A stretch of 64,000 bases of DNA from NCBI GenBank assembly GCA_034336665.1, contig CM067569.1, positions 5,077,820-5,141,819 on the forward strand, read 5' to 3'. Under the pieces are notes generated by a model. It saw only the letters and a program-made list of their open reading frames with translations, had not been told where the DNA came from and made no database searches. Below, piece by piece: positions 13,801 to 27,545 of the stretch. This DNA is from Luscinia megarhynchos. Lineage: Eukaryota; Chordata; Aves; Passeriformes; Turdidae. Numbering within the stretch: the stretch's first letter is position 1; each line of letters begins with the position of its first letter. The position numbers and the translations under genes were made by a program.

Positions 13801-16800
13801 TGCCAAAATTACATGTGCTGGAGGCTGCTAAGGAAGGGAAAGGAATTTATTATTGGCAACAGTGCAATGGTATATATGTATAAGAAAACCCACCTAAGTA
13901 AAATGGATTTGAAGTCATTTCAAGCTGGGCTTTCACCAACTGGAGAAGGAAAAGGGGAGAGGAAAATCAGGGTGGGGACAGGAAAATGCTTTGGGTTGGA
14001 TTCTTACCTCACAGATGCCCCACAGAGGTGGCACCACTGTCCCACCCTCCCTCCCTTCCCAGCACCACCTGCACCTCCATCCTCACATGCCTGTTGGGCA
14101 ATAGGGGCCAGCAAGCCAGCCTAGCTGAACCCCAATATTTATTTTCTTGAATTCACTGAATTAACAAACCAGCAAGTTGGTAGGTATTATGGAAAATAAT
14201 GCCTACATTACTCAGTTCCTCTAATGGAATAATATCTATATAATGCCATTACTCTAAGATTGTGGCATCTCATCACTAAGTTGAAAAAATAAATAACTAA
14301 AAACTCCATTACCTTGGATGTTTGAGAAATTGCAGAGCAATCTTTCTAGATTCTGCAGTGGTTCTGAAAAGCACATTTTCTAGCCAAAGCCTTCTTGAAC
14401 TTTGGAGCTGTGTCTCCTTGCTAGATTGAGCTGGATCTCACTATTGAAATGTAGCTCATGTGCAAGAGCCTTGTATAATCTGCCTCAAGGAATTATTGCT
14501 GCACTTAAAGCAAATTGTTTTGCAAGCACTGGGTTTCTGTTTTGTAATAAATCCAGACTTTCTTTGTCTTGCTTTATTTTGCTTCAGTGAACAACATCCA
14601 CTCATTGTCTTTTCTTCCCGAGATGTTTGAATAATTATTGTTTTCAAAGCAAGAGGTTTTGTTCGATTAAATATAAATAGTTGTATAAATCTGCATACCT
14701 CAAAACATACACAAAGAAAGGCAGGGAGATGAGACAGCAAAGAGAAAATGAGGAGAGCAGATTAAAGGAGAAAAAGAGAGAAAATAGAGTTTTTCTGTTT
14801 GAGTCACTGCAGCTCTGCAACTTGCATTTGTGATATTTTCAAGGAGCTTGAGGTGCTGGTTCTCAAGCAGAACTGGGGAAGATCCAGTTATTTGCAGATG
14901 ATTTGTGGACACACATCCTGCATCCCTCTGCCTCCTCTCTTGGCTACAGCCAGGGGCAAGCACAGAAGCAGGGTCCTGCAGAGTCCACTGTGTCTTATTT
15001 ATAAATTAATGTGGGAATTCCCTTAGAAATTGTTTTAGCATTTTTTAAAAAATCAAATTTTTAACAGGAGCATTTTTACCACTTTCTTATCAAGCCAAAC
15101 AATGAAGTGGGGAGTGGGGTGAAGAAATTTACCTCTATCCAAACAAGAGGCCAGGGTTTGGCTCCTTTTGTCTTTCCCCTTTCCTAGAAATTCTCTCACA
15201 GGGTGATCCCAAACTCCCTGCCCATATCCCAGGGACTGGATCCTCACCAGCCCCATCCACCTGCAAGGGAAAGCAGCATCCAGGAAGGCAGAAGAGCTTT
15301 GGATGATCTTCCCTGGGAGGAGGCTGAGTGCCACAGGAATGTCCATTCAGCAGGGTGAGGAGGGAGGATTTTGGTGCAGGCTGTGTCCAGATGTGCAGCT
15401 GCAGTGTGGGGAATACCTGCTTCACACAGCACAGTTTGCACTTCTGTCAGGTGGAAGCTGAATTTTTTTTGGCTTTTTCTCAGGCAAACAATTGCTGTGC
15501 TATTCTTGAAGCAGCATTTCCTCCCTCTGGAAAAGCCCAGGAACCTCAACTCCCATCCTTGTGGTCCAACAGCTCTTGGCTGCTCTGCTCAAAAAATGCA
15601 TTTTTTTGATACTCAGGAAAAATATAAAATAAATATAAATAATATAAATATAAATGTAAGTATAAATATAAAATATAAAATCTTCAAAATACTTAATGGA
15701 GTGCATCTTGAAGTTTTATAGGCAGAGATCCTGGGTGCCCTTTACACTGTAACTTCACAGAAATATTTTGTGACTGAAGAAATTTAAAAACAAACCTATC
15801 AAAGGATTTAATTTTCCATGATTTAAACATAGTTTTAAAGAGCATTTAGCACTTATTAGCTTTGTGCTTTGTGTAAGTGCATTAGCTGTTGCCAATATTA
15901 TTTAATCTGTATCTGCATTAACTTGTATTTACCATCTGTTCCTTAAATGGAACCCCTGTAATAGGTTATGTTTAACATTAGATTAATGAAGAAAAATGGG
16001 CCTGCAATCACATCTTGTAATAAACTGTTGTCTCAGCTCTACTTTTAGTGTCATTTACAGCAGGTGGGCAGTGGCAAGGGATTTTGTGATGGTGCCTCAG
16101 CAAAGTGGAAGGTCACCCTCTGAGCTGTCGGGATTATCTGCTGGGAAAAACTGGTCCTATTTCTAATGTGAGGAAAATTCAGTAGAATGGGGCAAATAAG
16201 GAATATTTGTGCTTCAAGGGACAATTCTATTGGTAAGTTAGTGTCTCAGGTGAGGTCTTTATTAAGATTTCTCAATTTGAAATAGATGTATTGGGAAAGT
16301 TTTAGCAAAGAAGTCAATGTCTCTTCTGACAACCCAAGATATTTGTGTCAAACAGGACACCCCATACTCATGATCCCTGAATCTGTGGCTGTTCCAAGGA
16401 GTTCTGTCTGAGGAGCACAGTCCTGAGTGCACAGATGAGAGTCAGAAGGAAAAGCCTGGCTCACACATTGTTTGGAAATTTCTCCCGTGCCTCCTAGAGA
16501 GCACACAAACAAAAAGGAAGCAAAAACATACAAAAGAATATTCCAAGAAAATGTTGCAATGAAAAGAAAACGACAGAGAACTTCCTCTGTTTGGATCAGT
16601 AAACACAAAGAAAATCTCTACAAACAAACTTCTTCCAGTGAGGATATGAGTGAAGTTCACAGCACAGGTCATGAGATCCTGGGCTGGCACTTCCATTGTG
16701 GGGGGAATCACTGAAATTCCTCCCAGCCTGAGAAGACAGTGTGTGCTGCACGGCCAGGTCTCTGCAGGAGCAGAACAAACTGTAAAGTGTATTTATCCCT

Positions 16801-18048
16801 GTGACTTTCCAGGGATAAATAGGAAATATCTGCTGCTTCCCCTGTGTTTAACATCCTCTAGTTCACTGATTTAACCATGGAGCTCTAGCCAAGATTACAT
16901 AATTATTAAACACTCTGCTCTTGGAGCAGGATCTAGCAAAAAAAAAAAAAAAATAAAAAATAGAGTTTTCTCTCGACCTCTTATCGGTTTTGCTGTGGAT
17001 GATGAATGTGAGAAAGTGTCTGTGCCCACAGTGCAGGCTGTGTGCTGTCTGAGTGGGAACAGACATCAAAATGCAGAGATTTCCCCCAAAATACCTGCAG
17101 AGAAAGATATTCTGTATTTACTGGTTCAGCTGAAAAATGCACAATAGACACTTAAACCCAAATTTAACAAAAAGGACACAAGGAGCATCTTCAGTGCCTC
17201 CTGTGTAAACTTATTTTCAATGCAAAGGTGTCTGAACAACTATTTCATTTATTTGAATGTTTAGTTGGAAGTGCTTTGCTTTTCCAGCCCTTTTTTGAGT
17301 CTCATAGCTGTGACCACACCAATGTCCTATTCCTTCATCAAGGCTGGTGTTTCACTGTGGCTCTCTGAAACAGAAGACTGAAAATCAGGGAGCACACAGT
17401 GAATGCCAAAACAGGGAAATGCCCAGAACTGCTTCTTTTAATTTCTCTCTCTCTTTATTTTTTTATTTTTTTAAGACATTTAGGGAAGATTCAAACCCCA
17501 GCGCTATTAACAGGATGACACAAAGAGCCTTTTGAACCCTGAACTTTCAAAACCTTCACATTTTGTTATATAAAATTAAATGCTTGAGTGTTTACTTTCT
17601 TACCTGTTTGGGCTTTGTCTGCTTATTTTTTCTAATTTTTTTTTAAAATACCAATTGTCAGTGCGGTCCTTCTCTTCAGTTTCCAGGGGGGAGTACCACA
17701 GGCATTGTGAGCACTTGTTTCTGAGCAAATGAAATGAAAATAATAAACTTTGTAAAACGTTGCTTTAGAAACTGTTTCTAATGGTTAGCTTCAATTCCTG
17801 GGCCTGTTAGCCAAGAACATGGAGGTTTTTTTAATTCAGTGGAAATATCTAATTTTAACAGATGAAATAAATGGAGCTAGGCATGTAATAGGGGCACTAT
17901 TCTGTATAAATGCAGCAGAGATGGTCCAACAGAAATTACCTAATGAACACCAGCTTGGCTGCTCTAGTTACAGACTGAAAACAAACAGCTCCCAACACTC
18001 TGCATGAGTAACATTTGCATTTCTCAGAAAATGCCCAAATCCTAAATT
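10890..18048. other. Intergenic, no gene recognised
   Basis: AT-rich desert with homopolymer and TA-rich stretches, including a (TATAAA)-like tract near 15618-15680 and an A-run near 16937-16953. No repeat family or coding exon was recognised. Confidence 0.55.
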
Positions 18049-20453
18049 TCAAGCATCAATCTCCAGTGCAGAAAATGTAATCTTTAATTTACTAGCACTG
18101 ATGTTACTTGGGACTCCTTGTATGAGTGTCAAGGCATCAGGCTCGTTTTTCAGTGTCTGAGAGCAAGTGAGGTTGGCCACCAGAGCACTTCCAGATGTTG
18201 GATGAACCTGCCACACTTCACAGATCCAGGGATTTCTTTTTGAGACCACTTACAGAAGTTTGGAAAGAGCACAGGGTATCATGTTATTAAAACTTAGGGA
18301 GGAGTTTTTTATTTTACAACAAATTGAAGACCTTGCTTAGATTTTTGTTGCAACCACTGCTAACATCTGCTCTCCAAAAAGGAAGCAGCTCGAGGTACCT
18401 GCAACTAAATACATCCTTAGCATTATATTAATGACTTTGCACCACAGAATGTGTCCCAAATTTGGCTGTAGCAAGGCATCCAAACATTCAGCTGGGTCTG
18501 ATGTCACTGAGAAGAATTAAAGATGAGTTCTCAGAAGCTCTGCAGAAAAGGGATGGCTCTGAGCAGTTTTGGGGAGCTCACTGAGGTCACACATCCAGCC
18601 TGGAGCAGCAGCCAGGATGTTTTGCTGTGATGCTTCATCCAGCATTTCTGTCTCATGGAGAATGGAGGAGAGCACACAAACTATAAAAGGGAGAGAACAG
18701 TATAGGAATACTCACTCATTAAAAGAGGACTATCTCCATTTAAGGTGAGGATGAATTATTCCCTTTACTCTGAAGTTGGATTTAGTTTGATGAGAACTTG
18801 GAAAGAATGACCAGCATATTTAACCATGAGCATGGCCTGCATTTTGCATTAACAGTGTCAATAAGCCAGGTGAGCTTGGCAGCTTAGAGCTTGCCTGTTC
18901 TGATTAACTTCTCTCTTTTATGCAAACATTAACTCACTCCTGGCATGCTCTGCTCTTGCAGCCATGGATTAGATGAAGGTGGAAGAGATTCAGCATATCA
19001 GGTTCTGTGGAAGATCACAGGTGTGCAGGCAGCAAACCAGGGGAAATACAGAAAACAAACCCTCATCTGCTTGGTTACCCAGAACCAGGGCCCTACAGAG
19101 GGACAAAGGGCTTCTGTGGCAAGGGGCAAGTGGCCAGGAGCTGTGGTGGTCACTCTGAGATGGTTCCATGCCATGATCCTGGCTGTTCCAAAAGCTTCTC
19201 CCTCCTGGAGCTGGTGACTGCAAAATACAGTCATCCTCAGGTCCTAATCTGTAAATTATTGTCATTATGTGCTGAAAGCAGCTGCATTGTTTATGCACAT
19301 CTCAGTTCTGCTCGACAGGAGCAAAGGTTTGTGTGGCTGCTCACAGTGAGATCAGTAAATCACAGAGGTCAGTAAATCAAAGCCTCACATGCAGCAGATT
19401 GAGGATGCTGCAGCAGAGCTTTGGTTCCCTTCTTTTTCACTTTCTTACCCATGAAAACTTCAATGAAAATATCCTCCTGTCATCCCATCTGGGTACAAGT
19501 CCAATTTCACAGCTCCAGCAGTTGCACAGCCCCCATGGAAGAAGCAGGAGTCTCTCCTGAAACTTTAGATAATTTGTGACCTTTTGGAAGCTCTGAAGCA
19601 AACCAGAACACAAGGATGGAAATCTACCATTCCAGTTATTAATAACTCTGAAAAAAAAATTAAATTGTGCTGAAGAAAAATGACAACACCTGTTCTTACC
19701 TTCCAGGTGCTTGGAACAACGTTATAGCTGAGCTTCAGGGATGAAGAGAAGAAATTGTTTCTGCCTGATGCAGAGTCTCCAGGGATCCCAAAAACTGCAC
19801 AAAAACACGAAAAGGAAAGGAAATAAATAAATTTTAAGGAAATAAAATCAGACAGGCCACTTTTATCCTTTTCCACTCAAACAAGAGAGTGTACATGTAA
19901 GCCCAGTTGGTTTTTTAACACAGAATATCACAGGTAGAAGTGATTTGCCAGCCAACTTTTAATCTTGTTTAGGAGATAGAAACCAACATTATTTACAGGA
20001 CTCAGCCTGTGGGCCTTTATTTTATAGATTTTGATGTGTAGAAGGGCAGCTGGTGCTGGGAAGGGCACTGCAGCACCCAAAGGAATCCATCAGAGCTTTT
20101 TAAAAGCTGCAAAGTCAAGCCAATCAGGCTGATTATAAAGAAAGGAATTTCATCACCTATTTTTATTCTGTTCACCTGTGGCAGCAGCAGGCATGAAAAC
20201 AGCTTCTGACCTGTAAAGTTTTCACCTCTTGTGAGTGAAATCCTTCAGCTGGGACACGAGAGCCCCTTTTGAAGGGAAAGGTTATTTTCTCATCAGCATG
20301 GTGGGAATTTGGCATCCTACTCCCCTGAACAATATGAAAAATCTCAACCTGAGACTCACTCAGATATAAATCTAACATCACCCAAATATTTCCCCTGATG
20401 GAAAGCCCTGGAGGTCCCAGCATGAGCAGCAGCAGATGAAGCAGAGGGACCAT
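18049..20453 (-). other. Candidate unrecognised spliced transcription unit (secreted-protein-like ORF), speculative
   Basis: An ATG at 20451-20453 opens MVPLLHLLLLMLGPPGLS, a plausible signal peptide. A donor CTGA|gtgagt after 20360 leaves phase 1. Exon-like blocks follow at 19700-19794 (acceptor tttttgtgcag, donor GAAG|gtaaga, phase 1 to 0), 19449-19556 (acceptor agtttcag, donor ATGG|gtaaga, phase 0 to 0), 19079-19217 (acceptor attttgcag, donor CTGG|gtaacc, phase 0 to 1) and 18049-18248. The last contains CEVWQVHPTSGSALVANLTC, two N-glycosylation motifs and a TGA. All phases are compatible and no stop interrupts. I recognise no protein family. The middle blocks look less protein-like, and chance assembly from many available splice-like sites is a real alternative. 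A lncRNA is also possible. Confidence 0.15.
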
Positions 20454-20469
20454 CACCACAACCACTCAA

Positions 20470-20477
20470 TGACGTCA
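20470..20477. promoter_or_regulatory. Perfect CRE palindrome TGACGTCA
   Basis: A full cAMP-response element (CREB/ATF site) in CpG-poor DNA, 17 bases upstream of the candidate minus-strand ATG. A small inverted repeat (ACACCAC-AAA-GTGGTGT) follows about 50 bases further on. Function is not shown by sequence alone. Confidence 0.3.
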
Positions 20478-22394
20478 GCACAAAAGTTAATTAATACAGT
20501 GCTTTAATCAAGAGAAGTTTTACACCACAAAGTGGTGTGCCAGGACTGTGAGCTTTCCTTCTGCAAAGGGAAAGCAGCTCTGGAATGAAACAGATAGGCT
20601 CAGGCTCCTTGCCACAGTAAATCTCTCCTAAATCCTTTCACCCTGCTCAGGGTGGGAGTGGGAGGTGCAGGACAGGGGAGGGTGAGCCAAGACTTCCAGA
20701 GCTCCTGGGGGAACTGGGACTGCTACAGCTGCTAAAACCAGGGGCAGGATTTATGCTGCATGCTTGGAATAGCACTTGTGTTAAGCAATATATACTTCTT
20801 ACATTATATATATTTTTTACTCTAGTGCATATGGCATGGCCATACCATTTCTGGAGTAAGAAAAAAAAACAAACCACACTTTAGCTGTTTGAGATAAATT
20901 CACACAAAATTTTCTGCACTGTATCCCACTGAATTTACAGTGTTAGTTGTGTCTGGGGTTTCTGGCTGATCTCTTGTTTACCCTTTTGATAACAATGCCA
21001 GGCACTTCCTAAAGCTGCACTGCATCCAGTAAGGAATGGGAATTTGCTGATTTACACCAGCTGTGACTTCATGCAGGCATTTAGTGAAAATATGACATTT
21101 CTTGGAGTGGAAAAAGTAATCTCAGTGCTGAGATGTTTTATTATTCAGTAGTCTGTCTGTACATAGAAAAGCATGATGTCCTGTAGGTTTTTACACTTCT
21201 AAGAATCTACAGGTAACTTAAGGGGCAAAAAGTTCTTCAGTCCCTCCAAGAAAAGCCAAGGCAGTCAGCTAGTATGTTCTACCTAGAAATGTTTCTAAAA
21301 TAATGGATTAAGTGATACAGAATCCATAGGTGAATCCAAGTTATGAAGTTATAGCTGTCTTTATGTAATTCAGATTATTTATACCAAGTTTAATATATCC
21401 ATGGTTTCAATTGCTGTTATTTTAACATATTTATTTAAAAATAAAAGAATGTCTCAGGTTGCCTGCCAGCTGTATCACAGCCACATCAGTTATTGTGCAA
21501 GAGATCAGTCATTCAAATTCAGTGCATGACAAAGTGTAGGAAAAAGAAATATTCCCACAAATGCAAACATTATGAGGAAAGTGCTTTCTATGTTGTGAGC
21601 CACAGAGTCAGCTGGCTGTTTTAACTGAGGCACTCACTGCTCTCCCCACGTTTATAAATAGCATTATGAGGAGTGGGTTACATGTTCTAAACAACCCCAA
21701 GAACACAATTTAAATATTCCACAATTCATGTGTTCATTTACATGCCCTGAGAGAGTACAATGCTAACACTCAGATGGGGAAGCCTGTAAAATCCCATATT
21801 GTCGGGATGGGAACAATTCTGGTGAAAGCAAAGCAAGAGCAAAGCTGACTTCCAAAGTCCTGGGTGACACCAGAGGTGCCAGAGCTCCACCAGAGCACCC
21901 AGCTCCTTCAGCAAGGTGTAAGAAATGAACCTGAGCCTTGGTTTCTGTGGCAGTTTTAGTGCACTACAAATGGGGAGTTACATTCAGGCTGATGGGGGAG
22001 GCAGGAATAACTAGTGAGGGAGAAGAAGGAGGCACAATCCAATCAGCTGGGCAGGAGGTGATGTCCAAGGCAAGTCTCAATTACAGAGAGGTTATTAGCA
22101 GTGATGGTGTCAGCCTGGGATAAATACCCTCAGCCTAACAGCAGACATGCACATGCTCAGCCAGACCCAGACGTGCTAATTTAGACCTGTCTTGAGGAGG
22201 TGCTGGGCACACAATGCCAGGGGAGGCAGTCAGTGCTGCTCACTGGGACTGGGGCACCCACAGGGGCAAAGCCAAAACCATTTCCCTGTCTGAGACCCGA
22301 GGGGATCACCCAAGGGATGAGCCAGGAGCTGACCAGCCCTTTTCTGCCTGGAATGGTCACATAAATCAGGGGAGGAGTCACAAAGCTGTGGTCA
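20478..22394. other. Intergenic, no gene recognised
   Basis: No coding exon or repeat family recognised. The sequence is mostly AT-rich, with a GC-richer patch at 20640-20740. Confidence 0.55.
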
Positions 22395-22620
22395 TAAAAT
22401 CATAGAATGGTTTGGGTTGGGACCTTAAATCCCACCCAGTGCCACCCCTGCCCTGGCAGGGACACCTTCCCCTGTCCCAGGTGCTCCAGCCCCAGTGTCC
22501 AGCCTGGCCTGGGCACTGCCAGGGATCCAGGGGATCCACAGCTGCTCTGGGCACCTGTGCCAGGGCCTCCCCTCCCTCACAGGGAGCAATTTCAGTCACT
22601 CCAAAGTCAAGTTTGAAATA
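22395..22620 (-). mobile_element. CR1 LINE 3' fragment
   Basis: It starts ATAAAATCATAGAATGGTTT, the antisense CR1 tail. It continues through GCCCTGGCAGGGACACCTTC and GCCAGGGATCCAGGGGATCC to CCTCACAGGGAGCAATTTC. About 225 bases remain, 5'-truncated, on the minus strand. It shares subfamily-like wording with the copy at 35.77 kb. Confidence 0.93.
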
Positions 22621-25600
22621 CAGAAAGCTGGGAACACTGCCAGCTAAACTGGATCCACTGATATAAGCTATGGGCATCTGTTTCTTCATTGCTCCTTGGA
22701 GCTTTTTTATCCCCTATTTGACAAAATTTAATCAACTGACTAAATCACCATCAACCAAACACCTAAATATTTTAAGGAGACTTCATGATTCTCCTTTTTT
22801 GCTGATCTCTAAGCATTCAATTTCTGCTGCACAGGACTTAAGCACAGAAGTCTGTAATTCTTGGTGTTTTCCTTAATAATTATCACCAAATCCACAACAA
22901 ACAAACAAACAAACAAAAAACAAGCAAAAAAAACCCACCAGAGCATTAGGGGGCTGTTTGATAAACACTGTGTATTTTAAATACACAATTTACTAAGAGT
23001 AGTAAGGTTCTCTTTCTGTGTTATGCAGATATTGTACAAAATTATATATAAAAACCAGTTAAAGGCCTAATGAGCTTACATAACCAGCTTTGGTAAGTTG
23101 GTGTTGAAAAGGACATTTGTGAGATTGAGACAACATTAAAAAAAAAAAAGAAGAAAACATTTAGATTATTCAACTGAAAAATGTCATTTAGATCTTGTCT
23201 AAAATGTAGGAAATTTATGGGTTAGGAAGACAGAAAATAAACCTACACCTAACTAGCAAAGCCCAGTTGAACAACAACCTAAAATCAGTGTAATTGTTGC
23301 ACAAAAGCCACACTTCTGACAGTTTAATTTCTGTCCTTTGGGGATCCTGTGTAGAGGGATGCTATTCTGCCATTTTCAGTTCCATCTCTCCCAACAACAC
23401 TGAGGATTCAGCTGCCTATCCTAAGGATTGCAGGAAAACCAAGAGAATTCTTTTTTTAAGTAGTGTGCTTAATTCAGTCAATGCTATGGGTTGGAGAGCT
23501 AGAATTGATAGCTGATTTTGTCTTGTTTTGTCAATAATTCATGAAGGTTTCTTTTTTTTTGAAGGCATATTCTTTTTAATGAAAAAATTAATAGCACAGA
23601 GGTGTTCTGGATGATGTCATCTATAGGGAGTTTTATTCTTTATATTTTTTATGCAATACCGAAAAAAAAAAAAGAAGATACCAAAAAATCTGTTCCCAGG
23701 TTCCATTTTCTCTTTAAAAAAACAATCTAAGACAAAGTGAACCCTTTCTTTTTAACACAATTTCTCATGAATATCATCTCCTCAGAGCAGACAAAGACGA
23801 TTCTTTCCAGTTCTTCTGAACAGAGGTTCTTTGTTTCAACAATGTCTCCATTTTACTATTTATATCTATTTTAGAGCTCTAAACAAATATCAGCACGCCA
23901 CATAAATTAAGAAGATTAAATAGGGGCAGCACTAAAATAAGCAAGCCAGGCTTAACCCCAGTGTAAAGGATGAATTAAGCACAGTGACATCAAACAGGAG
24001 CAGGAAACTTGGAGAAGCAGTAGGTGATTACTGCCTCTTAATTTATGGGGAGGATTAGAGTGCAGAGGCTTGAAGGGGCACAGAGAATAGAGAAGGTGCT
24101 TTTCTCTGCAGTGGTTATAATGTGAGACAAGGCATCTCTGCCTGCCCATCCCACTGCCAACACTCAGCCCTGGCCATAGGAAGCCTAAAAACCCTTTTTC
24201 TGCATCAGAGTAATGGGAATTCAGCCCTCCCAGCAAACCACACCAAGCTGCCCCTTTGGTTCTGTGCTCCCCTGTTGCTCCTTTGCCATTAACTCAGGGA
24301 TTTTTCCCACGTGGAACACCAAGGGCTCACCAGAGCCCAAAGCTGCACCGGGAGAGGGTCTGCCTGCTGCTGCCCTGGGGATTTTCCTCTGGGAAATCCC
24401 TCTGCTCCCCTCCCAGCCCGGCTCAGCAGCTCCCTCTGACTTTTCTGGGTTCAAACACACCCTGTGCAGCTAGGCAGTTTCTCTTTCCTCCCCCAAAAAA
24501 GATAACAGCATGAGCGAGGGGAGAATGGTTGCTTAAATCAGGGCATACCTCTGAGTTGTGAGACACACCAGAGCACCAGGAACTGGAGATTATCACTTCA
24601 GAGCTTTCCAGAGCCAAGGGTTTCAAAAGAACCTCCCATGAGACCTGCTGGAGGAGCAGCCACAGCTCGATCACTGAGAAGATGTGCTCATCTTTTACTA
24701 AGCCTATTTTATTTTTAGTAAATAAATATCCACTTTTGAGGCAAAAGTTGTCTCTTGAAACTTTCAGATCTAGTAAGTCCTGAACTAAACTGCTAGCACA
24801 AATTTCTAAAGGCAGAAGGTACAGCATTTTGGCATCTCTGTGCTGTGCTTGGCTCCAAACTAAACTTTCTCATATGAGAAAATGAAAGTTGTCACACAAA
24901 TCCTTTGCCTTCCTCAAAAATGATGATAGCTGCTTTACTTCTCTTCTGGCAATGTGTTATATTGTATTAAAACCACATTTTTAACCTATTAATTGTAAAG
25001 GACATTGTTTTATTTTGCTTTTCTTTCTTTTGGATTGTCCTTATTGAAGCTTCTGGGAGTACTTCAAGAAACAAAGGAAAATTGATTTTTCCATTTACTC
25101 CTATAATCCTCCAGTTTTCAACAACACATTCAGACCAGCAACTGAAATGTTTTGTTTGACCACACCAATGCATTCTGATAAACTACTGCACATATCTTAC
25201 TCCTGTCTCAGCATGCCTGGAACAGTATATGTAAAAATATATTTAAAAGAGGGGAATGTCACAGCAAGATGAAAAAAAAAAAAAGGGGGGAGGAAAAGAA
25301 AGGGGGAAGACAGAAATGACATATTAGAAATGAAAAATGCTACTAAAAAGAAATATATCTTTTCTTGGCACAAATAAGAGGCTTCTTTTTCATTGCCAAA
25401 GTCAAGTCAGATTACTTTTCAGAGTTATGCAAACCTCAAAGTTTTGCCTGGAGGAGATCCTGGGAGAGAATTTGAGGAAGGCTCATTTCAATTCCTGCTA
25501 TTTGATCCACAAAGGAGAAACAGTGCTGGCATTAGCTCAGCACACCCTGGGATGCTCTTGGCCTGTCAGCCTTGAAAAACGAGAAGAATTGCTGGTGGGG

Positions 25601-27385
25601 AGGAGGCAAGTGAGTGGTCCCCACAGAGATTCCAGTGAGCCAGACACAGACCCAGCTTCACCAGCAGGACTCCAAAGCCACTGAGAAGTTAGCTGGCTAT
25701 TCTGCATCAGTCTCTGTCATCTTCTCCATTCTTTTTTTTTTTAATTATTGTTCCATCTCTGTTACTAATCTGGATCCTTTCATGCATTTGATAACAAACA
25801 TTATCAGTTTAACATAACAAAGCCCACTGGTTTCTGTGCAAAAACATAGAAGTGACCTTTTCTTTCCTAAGTCCACCTTCTAGTGCCAGCAGTGTGGTTT
25901 TGGCTGCAGAGGGATGTGTGTTGTTTGTTTGACATTCCAGCACTGGCTGTGTGACACAGGGAAGATGGAAAGGATGCTCTTGGCACTTGCATACCTGGAT
26001 CATGCTGCAGCTTGCCAGGAGGAAAGGAGCAAACCCTGAGCCTGCAGGGACATCCTGTAGTAATGGCCCATTAATCCAAACACAGCAATCACTTACCTGT
26101 CAGACTGGAAGAATTTAGACAATATTTTAAATAGCTTCTCTGCTTGTCTGCAGCATAATGAGCACAAACCTGCCATTTTCTAATCCCCTGAACCAAGAGA
26201 GCATGAGAGCAGCCCTTGCACCTTGAGGATTGGGTTAATACAACTTGGGTGCTCCTAAAGCAGATTTCCCCAGAGCACGACCCCTGAAACATTTTCTCCT
26301 TCCTGACAGAGCAGATCTTTATCATGTCACTCCTTGAGAACACTTTGTAGAGTCTAAAGTGACAAAGGAATTGTTTAATACCCTTACTGATTTTTTATTG
26401 TGCTTTTGGAATTAAGATTCTTTTCTGTTTTGCCTTTGCTGTGGTGTACTGGAACATTGGCCATGGTCACATCATCCCAGGAGCAGCAGCAGGACAAGAA
26501 TAATGCCCCATTACTGCTGGGACATTTGATTTAGCTGAAAGACTAGCACTTGCACTGAGAATTCCAAGAGTTCCATGTTTTGCAGGATGCAGACACAGCT
26601 CTGCACACCTTTCTGCAATAACAGGAGAGGGAGGGTACCTGAGAGAGCCAAGCTGGAGAAGAAAGATTCTCTGCCTCCTGTAGGACACTGAAAATACTTG
26701 AGCAGGTCACAAAATGTGACCTGAATTCATGTCCCAGAGTGGGAGACAGACACTAACCCTGCCTTTTCATTCTTACAGTGAAATATCAATATAGACCTAC
26801 AAAAGCCATTTTCTCAAGTCAAAAGAAAACTTCAAATGATTAAACATTTGATCTATTTTTCAAACTTATCAAAATCCCAGGGTTTGTAAATGTCTCCTCA
26901 GCCTCAGACCATCTTTTTAGGCTTTTTAATTTTGTGGTTTTGACATTATTCAAATAAAGGGAGGTTGTTGGGGTTTTTTTCTGAGAAAACAGAGGAAAAA
27001 CAGTAGAAGCTCAATGATGTGTGCTCAGTGTTCTTCTGCAAAAAGCAAACTTGTAAAAATTGCATCCTGAGATAACCTATTTATTACCCTGCAATAATTA
27101 TTCAATCCATCTTATCCTGTCCAGCACTGAAAGGATGGGTTTGCTCCTGATTGGCATTGAGAGCTCAGTAAAGGTAAAGCCTGGTATTTTCTGGGTCATG
27201 CTTTCTGAAAAGATCTTCTAAAGAGAATGTTGAAAAGTCTCACTCACAGTGTGAGAGCCAGAGCCCCAGTTACCTTCCCCTTCCACAGGGCTGAGAAAAC
27301 CCCCTAAGGAGCAGCAATGGCTTATGTAAAGACCAAAGGAAATACATCCAAGCAGATACAGGAAGGAGATTAAAATGCCTCTTGA
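22621..27385. other. Intergenic with simple repeats, no gene recognised
   Basis: Contains a (CAAA)n microsatellite at 22895-22930, A-runs near 23140 and 23661, and a purine-only tract near 25270-25313. A plus-strand exon-like ORF at 25423-25609 is discussed under findings and not called as a gene. Confidence 0.5.
22895..22930. repeat. (CAAA)n microsatellite
   Basis: Tandem CAAA units with one long A interruption, in AT-rich intergenic DNA. Confidence 0.9.
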
Positions 27386-27545
27386 TTGTGCCAGGGGAGA
27401 TTTAGATGGGATATTAGGAAAATTCTCTTCATGGGAGGGTTTGTCCAGCCCTGCACAGCTGCCCAGGGCAGTGCTGGAGCCACCAGCCATGGAGGGATTG
27501 AAAAGCCATGGAGATGTGGCACTTGGGGACATGGGGTGTGCTCAG
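27386..27545 (+). mobile_element. CR1 LINE fragment
   Basis: Sense-orientation CR1: GATATTAGGAAAATTCTCTTC, then GCCCAGGGCAGTGCTGGAGC, CATGGAGGGATTGAAAAGCC and GATGTGGCACTTGGGGACAT. This is the family's 3' untranslated region. The extreme 3' tail is absent or diverged. Confidence 0.88.
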
